Shown here one piece after another: positions 28,119-38,837 of a stretch of DNA of 64,000 nt. Made by a program: the position numbers and the translations under genes. The notes under the pieces were generated by a model. That model worked only from the letters and a program-made list of their open reading frames with translations, was not told the DNA's origin and searched no databases. Origin of the DNA: Zhongshania aliphaticivorans (GTDB taxonomy: Bacteria > Pseudomonadota > Gammaproteobacteria > Pseudomonadales > Spongiibacteraceae); the NCBI RefSeq assembly GCF_902705855.1, contig NZ_CACSIJ010000001.1, positions 403,856-467,855 of the forward strand, in the 5' to 3' direction. The stretch's first letter is position 1. Each line of letters begins with the position of its first letter.

Positions 28119-29264
28119 TTAGCGTTCTTCAAAAATTGAACGCGCGATAATTTCCTTCATAATTTCTGAGGTTCCGGCCAGAATCCGGCTGATACGCGCA
28201 TTGGCATACAGATTACAAATTTCATATTCCTGCATATAACCGGCACCGCCATGGAGCTGCACACCTTCATCGACCATGCGGCCCTCGACCTCAGAGCAGT
28301 ATAGTTTAGCTTGGGATGCGGACGTTGCCGTTAATTTACCTTTATTATGTTGAGCAACACACTGATCAATAAAAGCCTGCGCCACATCGATTTCGGTGCG
28401 CATATTCGCCATTTTAAAGCGGGTGTTTTGCTGTTCAGACAGCGCCTTACCGAAAGCTTTGCGATCTTCAACATACTCCTTAGTTAAGTCGAAGGCACAC
28501 TGCGCCGCCGCCAAAGAGATACACGCTGTGATCAGACGCTCTTCCGCCAAGCCCTGCATAAGGTGATGCATACCGCGCCCGACTTCACCCAGCACGTTTG
28601 CCTTAGGAATTTTTACGTCATTAAAAAATAACTCAGCGGTGTCTTGAGCCTTTAAGCCCAATTTATCTAGATTACGGCCACGCTCGAAACCTTCCATACC
28701 CGCTTCGACAATAAATAGCGTCATTTCGCGTGGCTTTTCTGGATTGGATTTCGCCGCCACAATCACCGCATTAGCGAGAATGCCGTTAGAAATATAGACC
28801 TTAGAACCATTCAGCAACCAGTGATCGCCTTTGTCCTCGGCGCGACTTTTCATGCCAGCCAAGTCCGAACCCGCGTCTGGCTCTGTCATCGCAACGGCAA
28901 GAATACATTCGCCAGTTACACATTTAGGAATAAAGCGCTGCTGCTGCTCAGGATTACCAAAGTGTTTTAGATAGGGCGCGACCAAGCGGCTATGCAAGGT
29001 ATGGAACAAGCCCACCTCACCGTAGCGGCCATCTTCTTCAATCATAATTTGCTGATAGCGGAAATCTTCAAGATCTAAGCCACCTAGCTCTTCCGGTGCC
29101 CAGGTCAGCAAGTATCCCTGCTCACCCATTTTGAGGAATATTTCGCGGGGGACGATACCCGCTTTGCGCCACGCTTCTCGATGCGGCAAAACTTCCTGTT
29201 CCAAAAATCGGCGATAGGCATCGCGGAACTGTTGTTGATCTTCAGTAAAACACTCTCTTTGCAT
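28119..29264 (-). CDS. Acyl-CoA dehydrogenase
   Basis: 381 residues from ATG 29264 (an ATG 12 bases upstream is possible). FAD enzyme of the ACAD family: AVAMTEPDAGSDLAGMKSRA, the flavin-binding YISNGILAN region, RKAFGKALSEQQNTRFKMANM, and QLHGGAGYMQEYEICNLYANARISRILAGTSEIMKEIIARS at the C-terminus, which includes the region holding the catalytic base. Resembles long- or branched-chain acyl-CoA dehydrogenases. First gene of the block; it makes the 2-enoyl-CoA used by the following crotonases. Confidence 0.93.
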   Translation of the reverse strand: MQRECFTEDQQQFRDAYRRFLEQEVLPHREAWRKAGIVPREIFLKMGEQGYLLTWAPEELGGLDLEDFRYQQIMIEEDGRYGEVGLFHTLHSRLVAPYLKHFGNPEQQQRFIPKCVTGECILAVAMTEPDAGSDLAGMKSRAEDKGDHWLLNGSKVYISNGILANAVIVAAKSNPEKPREMTLFIVEAGMEGFERGRNLDKLGLKAQDTAELFFNDVKIPKANVLGEVGRGMHHLMQGLAEERLITACISLAAAQCAFDLTKEYVEDRKAFGKALSEQQNTRFKMANMRTEIDVAQAFIDQCVAQHNKGKLTATSASQAKLYCSEVEGRMVDEGVQLHGGAGYMQEYEICNLYANARISRILAGTSEIMKEIIARSIFEER

Positions 29265-29472
29265 ACAAACACCCATTCGACAAAACCGCGCTCAACATAG
29301 CCAATACCTTTTTGTATCGCCTACATTAATATTCGGGGGCCATTCTGAAACAGAGTACGCAGGTGGAGCCATGCCGATAGACAACAAAAAAAATGACATT
29401 TGGTTACACCGCAGCGATGAAGTCACCAGCCTATTCGATGAATAGCAACTTGCATGCAACAAAGTACAGACG

Positions 29473-29494
29473 AAAAAAAGGGGCTTTCCGCCCC
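29473..29494 (-). terminator. dsbC terminator
   Basis: On the minus strand GGGGC-GGAAA-GCCCC is followed by seven Ts. It lies about 38 bases past the dsbC stop: a classic factor-independent terminator. Confidence 0.85.
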
Positions 29495-29531
29495 GTCGTC
29501 ACAACTTGCTTTCACCCTAGCAGCCGCAAAT

Positions 29532-30296
29532 TTAGTTCAGCACCATAACCCCTAGCTGGGCTGCGGTCTTAAAACCCGGAATCATGCTGCCATCTTCCAA
29601 AACAATGGCCGGCGTCCCGGTCACCCCCATTTGCGCGCCCAATTGGTATTCGGCAGCGATTGGGTTCGTGCACTTTTTAGGCTCTACTGTTGATCCGCCC
29701 TTTAAAGAATTCATTGCCGCTTTAGGATCATCTGCGCACCAAGCCGACACCATTTTATCGTAAGTTGGCGTGCCCAAGCCGGCGCGAGGATAACCTAAAT
29801 AGCGTACTTCGATACCCATCGCATTTAGCTGAGGAACCTCTTCGTGCAGCTTGCGGCAATAACCACAATCAACATCTGTAAAGACATAAATGGCGCCCTT
29901 GGTTTCACCTTTGGGGCTGAAAATAATCATATCTTCACGCTTAATATCCGCAAGTAGCTCTTTACGCACCGGCTTGAGCTTTTTCTCAGCAACGCTTTCA
30001 ATACCCGCCGCACTGATCTCAAACATATCACCGGCGATAAAGTAACGGCCATCGGCACTGGCGTACACGGTCGGGCCATTTTGCATGGTGACCAAATACA
30101 AACCCGCCACGCCGCTTGGCTCAATTTGGGTAATAACGATATCAGGCCGTGTCGCCTTAAAAGCCCCACGAATTGCACTATCCGCTGCTTTATCAACAAC
30201 AAGCGATGCCATTACTTGGCCGGATGGAAGCAACACAGCGCTAAAGGCCAATATTACGAGCGCCCGACGCAATACAACTCTCATGTAATTATTCAA
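29532..30296 (-). CDS. dsbC: Periplasmic disulfide isomerase DsbC
   Basis: Signal peptide (RRALVILAFSAVLLPSGQVMA), N-terminal dimerisation domain, then the thioredoxin fold with active site VDCGYCRKLH and the cis-Pro loop TGTPAIV. Isomerises wrong disulfides in the periplasm with DsbD. A second cysteine pair (WCADDP, KKCTNP) is typical of DsbC. Start: TTG at 30296 has GGAGAAG at the right distance; ATG 30284 lacks one, and the frame extends to ATG 30335. From 30296 the precursor has 254 residues. In Pseudomonas dsbC precedes hom directly; here the acyl-CoA block lies between. Confidence 0.93.
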   Translation of the reverse strand: MNNYMRVVLRRALVILAFSAVLLPSGQVMASLVVDKAADSAIRGAFKATRPDIVITQIEPSGVAGLYLVTMQNGPTVYASADGRYFIAGDMFEISAAGIESVAEKKLKPVRKELLADIKREDMIIFSPKGETKGAIYVFTDVDCGYCRKLHEEVPQLNAMGIEVRYLGYPRAGLGTPTYDKMVSAWCADDPKAAMNSLKGGSTVEPKKCTNPIAAEYQLGAQMGVTGTPAIVLEDGSMIPGFKTAAQLGVMVLN

Positions 30297-30566
30297 ACAA
30301 CTTCTCCAAATTCCGCTAACAACATCGATCATCATAGGAGTGATTTTGTCACAACAAGTTTCATCGACTCCAGCCTTCTTCGCAATTTATAAACACAAGC
30401 AAGACCATCATATAAACACTGTCACAACCAATCACCAAGCATGCAATGAAAATTCCCGCATAGCCCTCGCTTTTTACGGCAAAACTTTAACGATAAGCAA
30501 GTAGTTATCCAACGCAACATGTTTTAACACTCACTATCTACCTATGCTTTTACCAGCACACAAACA

Positions 30567-30593
30567 AAAAAGGCAGCCAATGGCTGCCTTTTT
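30567..30593 (-). terminator. Terminator of the rpsP-rimM-trmD-rplS operon
   Basis: AAAAAGGCAGCC and GGCTGCCTTTTT flank a 3-nt loop, 17 bases after the rplS stop. The A and T runs on both sides make it effective on either strand. Confidence 0.9.
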
Positions 30594-30609
30594 AAACACA
30601 TCAAAAAAA

Positions 30610-30972
30610 TTAAGCTTTAATGCCCAATTTTTCTTTGATACGTGCCGCACGACCACTCAGTTCGCGCAAATAGTAAAGTTTAGCTTGGCGCACATCGCCG
30701 CGACGCTTAACTTGAATGCTATCGATCAGCGGGCTGTAGGTTTGGAAAGTACGCTCTACACCTACGCCGTGAGAAATTTTACGTACGGTAAAGGCAGAGT
30801 TCAGGGCACGGTTACGAATGCCAATTACAACACCTTCAAAAGCCTGAAGACGCTCACGAGCACCTTCTTTAACTTTTACCTGAACGACAACGGTGTCACC
30901 GGGGCTGAATTCCGGCAGCTCTTTGGTGGCCTGCTCTGCTTCCAGTTCGGCAATAATTTTGTTGGTGCTCAT
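30610..30972 (-). CDS. rplS: Ribosomal protein bL19
   Basis: 120 residues, normal length. [52 protein letters not shown] and [26 protein letters not shown] are diagnostic. It sits at the 30S-50S interface. Last gene of the rpsP operon, 48 bases after trmD. Confidence 0.99.
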   Translation of the reverse strand: MSTNKIIAELEAEQATKELPEFSPGDTVVVQVKVKEGARERLQAFEGVVIGIRNRALNSAFTVRKISHGVGVERTFQTYSPLIDSIQVKRRGDVRQAKLYYLRELSGRAARIKEKLGIKA

Positions 30973-31020
30973 GGCATGCTCCTAAATTCGAAAGTTTATA
31001 GCTTCACAGCTAGATGTCAG

Positions 31021-31761
31021 TTAATCGTTATGCTCGCGGATAAATTCCGCCAACAATGTATTTTGTTCGTCGCTCAGTTCTACTTTTTGCAGTAAATCTC
31101 TGCGTCGCAACCAAGTTCGGCCTAACGACTGCTTAAGTCGCCAACGCCGTATCGCTTCGTGATTACCACTTAACAACACGTCTGGCACCGTTCTACCTCG
31201 GTAATGCTCAGGCCGCGTGTAATGCGGGCAATCTAACAATCCTTCGGCAAATGAGTCTTGCTCTGCCGACAAATGATGCCCCAGCACCCCCGGTAATAAG
31301 CGACTTAATCCGTCAATCATCACCATAGCAGCCAACTCACCACCACTAAGCACGTAATCGCCTATCGACCATTCTTCGTCGACTTCAGCCTCGATTAGGC
31401 GCTCATCTACTCCTTCGTACCGCCCCGCCAACAACACTAGCGACGGCTTTTGTGCTAATTCTACCAAGCCCTCTTGGTCTAACGGCCGACCCTGCGGCGA
31501 CAAATAAATAACCGTCGCCCCGGGTGCCACCGACGCCTTCGCGGCATGAATCGCCTGCTCCAGCGGAGCTGTTTTCATCACCATGCCAGGGCCGCCGCCA
31601 TAAGGCCGGTCATCCACTGTTTGATGGCGATCTGTGGTGTAATCACGCGGATTACAACACTGTATATTCAGCAAACCATTTTGAACTGCGCGACCAGTTA
31701 CACCATAGTCGCTAACTGCAGCGAACATCTCGGGAAACAGACTTACCACCGATATGTCCAA
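31021..31761 (-). CDS. trmD: tRNA (guanine37-N1)-methyltransferase
   Basis: 246 residues. SPOUT-class trefoil-knot enzyme: VSLFPEMF, the [14 protein letters not shown] loop, [15 protein letters not shown] and [15 protein letters not shown] that form the SAM knot, [11 protein letters not shown] near the tRNA-binding end. It methylates G37 of tRNAs to prevent frameshifting. Lies in the conserved rpsP-rimM-trmD-rplS order. Confidence 0.99.
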   Translation of the reverse strand: MDISVVSLFPEMFAAVSDYGVTGRAVQNGLLNIQCCNPRDYTTDRHQTVDDRPYGGGPGMVMKTAPLEQAIHAAKASVAPGATVIYLSPQGRPLDQEGLVELAQKPSLVLLAGRYEGVDERLIEAEVDEEWSIGDYVLSGGELAAMVMIDGLSRLLPGVLGHHLSAEQDSFAEGLLDCPHYTRPEHYRGRTVPDVLLSGNHEAIRRWRLKQSLGRTWLRRRDLLQKVELSDEQNTLLAEFIREHND

Positions 31762-31786
31762 AACGCTGCCTCCTTTGCCCTTTTAA

Positions 31787-32332
31787 CTAGAACTCAGGAT
31801 CCCAGTCCACCAATATCACTCCAGTTTCCAGGTTGATATCTTTTATAAACTGCTCTGGCACATAAGGAATCAAACGTTCCTTATCATCCAAGCTGCCCTC
31901 GCACTGTCGCACAACGAGAACATCGTTTGCACCAGTTTCTAGGAGGTGACTCACCTCGCCAAGCAGAACCGGCTCAGCCGATGAGTACAGAGTTGCTACC
32001 TTTAAACCAGTCAGCTGATGCCAATAAAACTCATCGCTTTCTAATTTAGGTAACTGCGCCTCTGCGACAGATAGCTCTAAGCCGCAGTAGCCCGCCGCCA
32101 CATCGCGATCATCAACACCTTTCAGGTGACCGACAATACCTTTGCCATGTGTTTGGCACTCATCAAACTCTGCGCGCTGCCACTTTCCAGACTTGCAAAA
32201 GTAAACATCGCTGTAATCAAAAAAATTACTAACGGGATCGGTAAAAGAATGTATCTTCACCCATCCCTTTACCCCGTACACCGCTGAAATCTTAGCGATT
32301 ACGACCCGATTTTCCGGGGTAAATGCCGTCAT
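31787..32332 (-). CDS. rimM: 16S rRNA processing protein RimM
   Basis: 181 residues. N-terminal barrel with ISAVYGVKGWVKIHSFTDP, C-terminal PRC-barrel with FYWHQLTGLKV and LIPYVPEQFIKDINLETGVILVDWDPEF. Assists 30S head maturation. It begins directly after the rpsP stop codon, implying translational coupling. Confidence 0.98.
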   Translation of the reverse strand: MTAFTPENRVVIAKISAVYGVKGWVKIHSFTDPVSNFFDYSDVYFCKSGKWQRAEFDECQTHGKGIVGHLKGVDDRDVAAGYCGLELSVAEAQLPKLESDEFYWHQLTGLKVATLYSSAEPVLLGEVSHLLETGANDVLVVRQCEGSLDDKERLIPYVPEQFIKDINLETGVILVDWDPEF

Positions 32333-32584
32333 TTAAGCGGCAGCTGCTGCTGAGTCTTTAAGCAACTTTGCAACGCGATCAGACATTTGAGCGCCTTGAG
32401 CAACCCAATGATCAACGCGTGCGTTATCAACGCGTAAACGCTCTTCATTGCCACGAGCAACTGGGTTAAAAAAACCAACGCGCTCAATAAAACGACCATC
32501 ACGTGAAGTGCGGCTGTCAGTAACTGTCAGATGATAAAATGGGCGCTTTTTAGAGCCGCCACGTGCCAAACGAATAGTGACCAT
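32333..32584 (-). CDS. rpsP: Ribosomal protein bS16
   Basis: 83 residues from ATG 32584, giving the universal start [17 protein letters not shown]; an ATG 21 bases upstream is less likely. Then [19 protein letters not shown] and the Ala-rich tail. First gene of the four-gene ribosomal/tRNA operon. Confidence 0.99.
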   Translation of the reverse strand: MVTIRLARGGSKKRPFYHLTVTDSRTSRDGRFIERVGFFNPVARGNEERLRVDNARVDHWVAQGAQMSDRVAKLLKDSAAAAA

Positions 32585-32891
32585 TCTTGTTTCATTTCCT
32601 AGCATTTGGGCAGGTTTTCACACCTGCTTATCGAAAAATTCGAAGCGATTATATGACCGAAGCCATAAAGGCGCGGAATTATAAGGGAAAACGATGATAT
32701 ATGAAACACTTAGCGCAGTTTTTCTTTGCGCCTCGCTAGCGCCTATACAAGCCACGATTTACACAGCAAAGACAGCACCCTAGTGATCTATATATTTTAT
32801 TTTAAATCAACAACCTATAGGATGCAGTTAATGCTAAAACTTCTATCTCGGCGACACACTTAACGCAGAGCCGGAACAGCCTTAAGAAGGA

Positions 32892-34265
32892 TCACATACC
32901 TGGAAAACGACCACCACCAGGCGGCATCATTCCACCCATACCGCGCATCATATTCGTCATACCGCCCTTCTGTCCCATCTTCTTCATCATCTTCGCCATT
33001 TGCTTATGCTGTTTTAGCAAGCGGTTCAAATCCTGAATATCGGTACCTGACCCCACGGTAATACGACGCTTACGCGAGCCATTTAGCAGATCCGGATTCC
33101 GGCGCTCCGCCGGCGTCATGGAATTAATGATGGCTTCCATGCGAGTGAACATTTTATTGTCCATTTGACTCTGAGCCATTTGCGCCATATTGCCCATGCC
33201 CGGCAATTTATCGAGTAAGCCTTTCATGCCGCCCATGTTCTGCATTTGCTGGAGCTGATCACGCAGATCTTCCAAGTCAAATTTCTTGCCCTTTTTAAGC
33301 TTTTTGGCCAGTTTTTCGGCCTTGTCCTTATCGAGCTTGGACTCCGCCTCATCGATAAGCGACAAAATATCGCCCATACCAAGAATACGTGAGGCAATCC
33401 GGTCTGGATAAAAAGGATCTAGCGCGTCGGTCTTTTCACCTACGCCAATAAATTTAATAGGTTTGCCTGTAATATGTCGCACCGACAATGCGGCACCACC
33501 GCGACTATCCGCGTCTGCCTTAGTCAATATCACGCCTGTTAATGGTAGCGCTTCACCAAAAGCCTTCGCGGTATTCGCGGCGTCTTGGCCGGTCATGGCA
33601 TCGACAACGAATAAGGTTTCTATCGGCTTGATCGCGGCATGAAGATCTTTAATCTCGGTCATCATATCGGTATCGATATGCAGGCGACCGGCGGTATCTA
33701 CAATAACGACGTCATAAAAACGCAGTTTAGCCTCGGCAATAGCGGCATTTGCGATATCTACCGGTTTTTGATCGATATTACTGGGAAAGAAGCCAGCACC
33801 GATGTCGTTTGCCAAGGTTTCTAGCTGCTTGATCGCCGCCGGACGGTAAATATCCGCACTCACCACCAGCACTTTCTTTTTGTGTTTTTCTTGCAAAAAT
33901 TTAGCTAGCTTGGCCACCGACGTGGTTTTACCTGCACCCTGCAAACCCGCCATCAACATGACCGCAGGGGGCTGGGTGGCTAAGTTCAAGGTCTCATTTT
34001 GACTACCCATGATCCGCTCCAGCTCCTGCTGGACGATCTTGATAAACATCTGCCCCGGACTCAGGCTTTTACTGACCTCCTGCCCCACCGCACGCGCTTT
34101 TACCGCGTCGACAAAATCTTTAACAACAGGCAGGGCAACGTCTGCTTCAAGCAGAGCCATACGCACGTCGCGCATAGCGTCGGCAATATTGTCTTCACTC
34201 AACCGCGCCTGACCAGTGACATGGCGCAAGGTCTGCGATAGGCGTTCGGTTAAATTCTCAAACAT
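32892..34265 (-). CDS. ffh: Signal recognition particle protein Ffh
   Basis: 457 residues. N domain, then the GTPase G domain (GLQGAGKTTSVAKLA, DTAGRLHID, TKADADSRGG) and a methionine-rich M domain from about residue 330 that binds 4.5S RNA and signal sequences, ending with MMRGMGGMMPPGGGRFPGM. Targets membrane proteins to the translocon with FtsY. Located upstream of rpsP and divergent from the membrane protein at 34468, as in Pseudomonas. Confidence 0.99.
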   Translation of the reverse strand: MFENLTERLSQTLRHVTGQARLSEDNIADAMRDVRMALLEADVALPVVKDFVDAVKARAVGQEVSKSLSPGQMFIKIVQQELERIMGSQNETLNLATQPPAVMLMAGLQGAGKTTSVAKLAKFLQEKHKKKVLVVSADIYRPAAIKQLETLANDIGAGFFPSNIDQKPVDIANAAIAEAKLRFYDVVIVDTAGRLHIDTDMMTEIKDLHAAIKPIETLFVVDAMTGQDAANTAKAFGEALPLTGVILTKADADSRGGAALSVRHITGKPIKFIGVGEKTDALDPFYPDRIASRILGMGDILSLIDEAESKLDKDKAEKLAKKLKKGKKFDLEDLRDQLQQMQNMGGMKGLLDKLPGMGNMAQMAQSQMDNKMFTRMEAIINSMTPAERRNPDLLNGSRKRRITVGSGTDIQDLNRLLKQHKQMAKMMKKMGQKGGMTNMMRGMGGMMPPGGGRFPGM

Positions 34266-34467
34266 GCTTAAACTCTCTAAAATCTAAAGGTGATTATCTT
34301 GAAAGCACGGTTCAAGTCGACATACTGTCGTGAACCCGCTTACAATCTGGTCGCTGTGCAGCACTACATTACTATGCCAAACAAAAATTATGCCGCAGTA
34401 TAACCGAGTCATCAGGCAGACCCAACGCTCAGTACACACAATACGGATATAACGGCCACACTTACCG

Positions 34468-35265
34468 ATGAATTTATACAGCAGCATTGCCGCCATCATT
34501 TTTTATGCCATCGCCACGGGTATGCAATATCGTGCATTGAATCGCACTTTAAACCAGAGCAGCTTGATTATTGGCTTAGCTGCCGTCTTGTGCCACGCCC
34601 TGGCGGCTATCACGGCGATCCACACCGCCGACGGAATGGACCTTGGGGTCATTCAGGTGCTGTCGCTTATCACATGGCTAATCTGCCTTATTACAGTCAG
34701 CGCCAGCTTGCGCCGCCCCCTGCACAATTTACTTATTCCTTTATACCCGCTGGCCGCTATCAGCCTTATCGCAGAATTATTGATACCCGAACGCCAACAG
34801 CTATTACAACACCAACCACTTGGCGTGCTGTGTCATATATTGCTATCCATCCTCGCCTACAGCGTACTCACCATTGCCGCCACACAAGCAATGGTACTTG
34901 CCCTGCAAGACCGCATGTTACGTGACCACCACCTAAAAGGCCTGCCGAGCATTCTCCCCCCCCTGCAAACCATGGAAGCCATGCTCTTCGAATTAATCTG
35001 GGCGGGATTCATTCTATTAACGATGGCCATTGTTACCGGCGGCATCTATGTTGATGACATGCTGGCTCAGCACTTATTACATAAAACGGTGTTCTCGGTG
35101 CTGTCATGGATATTATTAGCCATTTTATTATGCGGCCGCATTGCTCTTGGCTGGCGCGGTAAAGTCGCCATTCGCTGGACACTGTGGGCGTTTGCCTGCC
35201 TATTACTCGGTTATCTCGGCACCAAAATTGCGCTGTCTATCATCATTCATATCACCGCTATTTGA
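34468..35265 (+). CDS. Cytochrome c assembly-like inner-membrane protein (YpjD/CcsA-type)
   Basis: 265 residues with about eight hydrophobic helices. The segment HILLSILAYSVLTIAATQAMVLALQDRMLR and the later FELIWAGFILLTMAIVTGG belong to the CcmC/CcsA-type heme-handling family. This is the YpjD-like protein usually found beside ffh in Pseudomonas. Its precise role is not established; heme or cytochrome c biogenesis is inferred. Divergent from ffh. Confidence 0.85.
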   Translation: MNLYSSIAAIIFYAIATGMQYRALNRTLNQSSLIIGLAAVLCHALAAITAIHTADGMDLGVIQVLSLITWLICLITVSASLRRPLHNLLIPLYPLAAISLIAELLIPERQQLLQHQPLGVLCHILLSILAYSVLTIAATQAMVLALQDRMLRDHHLKGLPSILPPLQTMEAMLFELIWAGFILLTMAIVTGGIYVDDMLAQHLLHKTVFSVLSWILLAILLCGRIALGWRGKVAIRWTLWAFACLLLGYLGTKIALSIIIHITAI

Positions 35266-35339
35266 TATTACGCTTGTCGCGCCTGCCTTTTTTGGTCAAG
35301 ATTGGCGCTTATTTTGGTAACTAGGGAGTTTTTGGCTTT

Positions 35340-36608
35340 TTGAACGAGGCACCGCTGGGTCTTCTATTTGGCATTTTAGCTGCATTAATCGTCCTGTCCG
35401 GTTTCTTTTCCGGCTCAGAAACTGGAATGATGTCTCTCAATCGATATCGCCTGCGCCACCGCGCCAAATCCGGCCATCGCGGCGCCAAACGCGCCTCAAA
35501 ACTACTGGAAGAGCCAGACAGCTTGATCAGCACCATCCTGATCGGCAACAATCTAGTCAATAATTTAGCCGCATCTATCGCAACCATTGTGGCGATTCGC
35601 CTGTATGGCGACAACGCCGTGGTGCCCGCGTCCATATTACTAACACTTGTTTTCCTGATCTTCGCTGAAATCATCCCAAAAACCATTGCCGCTTATAAAT
35701 CTGAAACCGTAGCCTACGCCGTCAGTCATATTCTGCTCCCCCTAAAAAAGCTAATGTTTCCGATAATTTGGCTGGTCAGCCACGTTACTCAATTTGTGCT
35801 TCGCCTAACCCGCATTGAAAAAAATGACGGTTCGGAGCATATCGGCCTAGACGAGCTGCGCACCATCGTTGGTGAAGCTGGCCATTTAATTCCCAAGCAC
35901 CACAAGGGGATGCTAATGAACATCCTCGACCTCGAACAAATTACGGTGGACGACATTATGATCCCCCGCAACGAGGTCTTTGGTATTGATGCAGATGCCG
36001 ACACCGACACCATTATCCGCAAACTACGTGACGCCGAATTCACCCGCATCCCGGTGTATCAAAATGACATCGACAATATCGTCGGCATTCTGCATCAGCG
36101 TGACATCATCAATAGCGTGGATGAACAAGGCCGCGTTCAACGCGATGCACTTCTACAGGCGATTAGAGACCCCTACTTCATACCCGAAGGCACCCCGCTA
36201 AACACCCAGCTTTTCAATTTTCAAAAGCAAAAACGCCGACTTGGGATAGTTGTTGACGAGTACGGCGTCATGCAGGGGATTGTAACGCTGGAAGATTTGC
36301 TCGAAGAGATTGTTGGCGAATTCACATCCAACCTGAGCACCGACACCGACGACATCGTTCACCAAGCTGACGGCACCTATCTAGTCGACGGCACCACCAC
36401 GATTCGCGACATCAATAAAAGCATGAAATGGGATTTACCCACTGATGGGCCAAAAACCCTAAATGGCCTACTGCTAGAAAAGCTGGAGTCATTTCCTGAA
36501 GGGGCTGTCGGCCTAACGATAGACCGCTATTATTTTGAAATTATTGAGATGAAAGGCAATCTAATTCAGTCGGTAAGAGCCTACGCCAAATCAAAAAGCC
36601 GACGCTAA
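35340..36608 (+). CDS. CNNM/CorB-type membrane protein with CBS pair (YfjD-like)
   Basis: 422 residues. An N-terminal DUF21/CNNM membrane domain (three to four helices, FFSGSETGMMSLNRYRLRH, NNLVNNLAASIATI), a CBS pair at about 200-330 (DIMIPRNEVFGID, GIVVDEYGVMQGIVTLEDLLEEIVGEF), and a CorC_HlyC C-terminal domain. Related proteins are linked to Mg2+ or Co2+ export. The start is a TTG at 35340: an in-frame stop at 35322 excludes anything further upstream and GGGAG lies 11 nt before. Same strand as the preceding gene, and an ffh neighbour in Pseudomonas. Confidence 0.9.
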   Translation: MNEAPLGLLFGILAALIVLSGFFSGSETGMMSLNRYRLRHRAKSGHRGAKRASKLLEEPDSLISTILIGNNLVNNLAASIATIVAIRLYGDNAVVPASILLTLVFLIFAEIIPKTIAAYKSETVAYAVSHILLPLKKLMFPIIWLVSHVTQFVLRLTRIEKNDGSEHIGLDELRTIVGEAGHLIPKHHKGMLMNILDLEQITVDDIMIPRNEVFGIDADADTDTIIRKLRDAEFTRIPVYQNDIDNIVGILHQRDIINSVDEQGRVQRDALLQAIRDPYFIPEGTPLNTQLFNFQKQKRRLGIVVDEYGVMQGIVTLEDLLEEIVGEFTSNLSTDTDDIVHQADGTYLVDGTTTIRDINKSMKWDLPTDGPKTLNGLLLEKLESFPEGAVGLTIDRYYFEIIEMKGNLIQSVRAYAKSKSRR

Positions 36609-36618
36609 TTCGTCGGCT
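36592..36618 (-). terminator. Terminator of the queA-tgt run
   Basis: On the minus strand AGCCGACG and CGTCGGCT form an 8-bp perfect stem with a 6-nt loop, followed by TTTTTGATTT. It overlaps the stop of the convergent CBS-protein gene and lies 9 bases past the DUF1289 gene. Confidence 0.8.
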
Positions 36619-36626
36619 CTCAATGG

Positions 36627-36824
36627 CTAGCCAAAATCGCCATAGCGGCTACGGCAGCGCTGATTAGCCAGAACAATCACCTCCCGCTTGCGGGCATTAT
36701 CCATGCCCGACCAGTCACCGATCTCCTTCAAGCTCCGGTAACATCCGGTGCAAATATCGTCGTTATCCAAGGCACAAACAGACACGCATGGTGAGGCGAC
36801 TGGCTTTTCTTTCGCTTCACTCAT
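36627..36824 (-). CDS. DUF1289 small cysteine-motif protein
   Basis: 65 residues with SPCVSVCALDNDDICTGCYRSLKEIGDW, the CxxxC...CxxC arrangement of DUF1289 (YdhL-like) proteins, which may bind a metal. Function unknown. Its ATG overlaps the stop of the preceding carbonic-anhydrase-like gene by 4 bases, so the two are translationally coupled. Confidence 0.9.
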   Translation of the reverse strand: MSEAKEKPVASPCVSVCALDNDDICTGCYRSLKEIGDWSGMDNARKREVIVLANQRCRSRYGDFG

Positions 36825-37351
36825 GCCATGCTCTGTGGTTTTAGTTCAGTGGCAAAGCGATGACCGTTCTCAACATAATGCGCCGCAGACAGCATCAAAG
36901 CCTCTTGCTCTTCAGCACTTAGACTACGACGGATTTTAGCTGGCGAACCCAACACCATTGAACCATCGGGTATGACCATGCCCTCGGTGACCAAAGCATT
37001 AGCGCCAATCAAACAGCCCTTGCCGATCTTTGCGCCATTGAGCACCACCGCATTAATGCCAATCAGGCTGCCCTGCCCAATCGTACAGCCGTGCAGCATG
37101 ACCTTATGACCCACGGTGACGTCATCGCCAATATGCATCGGGAATCCGGCATCAGTATGCAGCACCGAGCCGTCTTGAATATTACTGCGCGCACCAATCA
37201 CAATGTCATCAACGTCACCGCGAATCACCACATTAAACCAAATACTGGCATTCTCTTTTAACACCACAGAGCCAATCACCGTGGCATTATCAGCGACGAA
37301 GTGGCCGCTCCCTTCAAGTTGAACGCGACGCTCACCTAGTTGATACAACAT
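36821..37351 (-). CDS. Gamma-carbonic-anhydrase-like hexapeptide protein
   Basis: 176 residues from ATG 37351 (GGGGG 5 nt upstream; a GTG 18 bases earlier is excluded on this basis). Left-handed beta-helix hexapeptide repeats: VIGSVVLKENASIWFNVVIRGD, VLHTDAGFPMHIGDDVTVGHKVMLHGCTIG. The three zinc-ligand-type histidines (LHTD, GHKV, LHGC) are retained as in the YrdA/CaiE group. Carbonic anhydrase activity is not assured in this group. Confidence 0.9.
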   Translation of the reverse strand: MLYQLGERRVQLEGSGHFVADNATVIGSVVLKENASIWFNVVIRGDVDDIVIGARSNIQDGSVLHTDAGFPMHIGDDVTVGHKVMLHGCTIGQGSLIGINAVVLNGAKIGKGCLIGANALVTEGMVIPDGSMVLGSPAKIRRSLSAEEQEALMLSAAHYVENGHRFATELKPQSMA

Positions 37352-37390
37352 ATTAACCCCCATAAACACGCGCCCATTACAGGCTTCCGC

Positions 37391-38837
<1,447 letters not shown>

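Noticed and set aside
30544..31095. 183-residue open frame opposite rplS
   Set aside because: Runs through the terminator and a conserved ribosomal gene on the other strand.
34309..34339. Imperfect hairpin upstream of ffh (GGTTCA...TGAACC)
   Set aside because: Internal mismatches, no T tract and no evident role.
36821..37369. Upstream GTG start for the carbonic-anhydrase-like gene
   Set aside because: ATG 37351 has an ideal ribosome site and matches the family's N-terminus.
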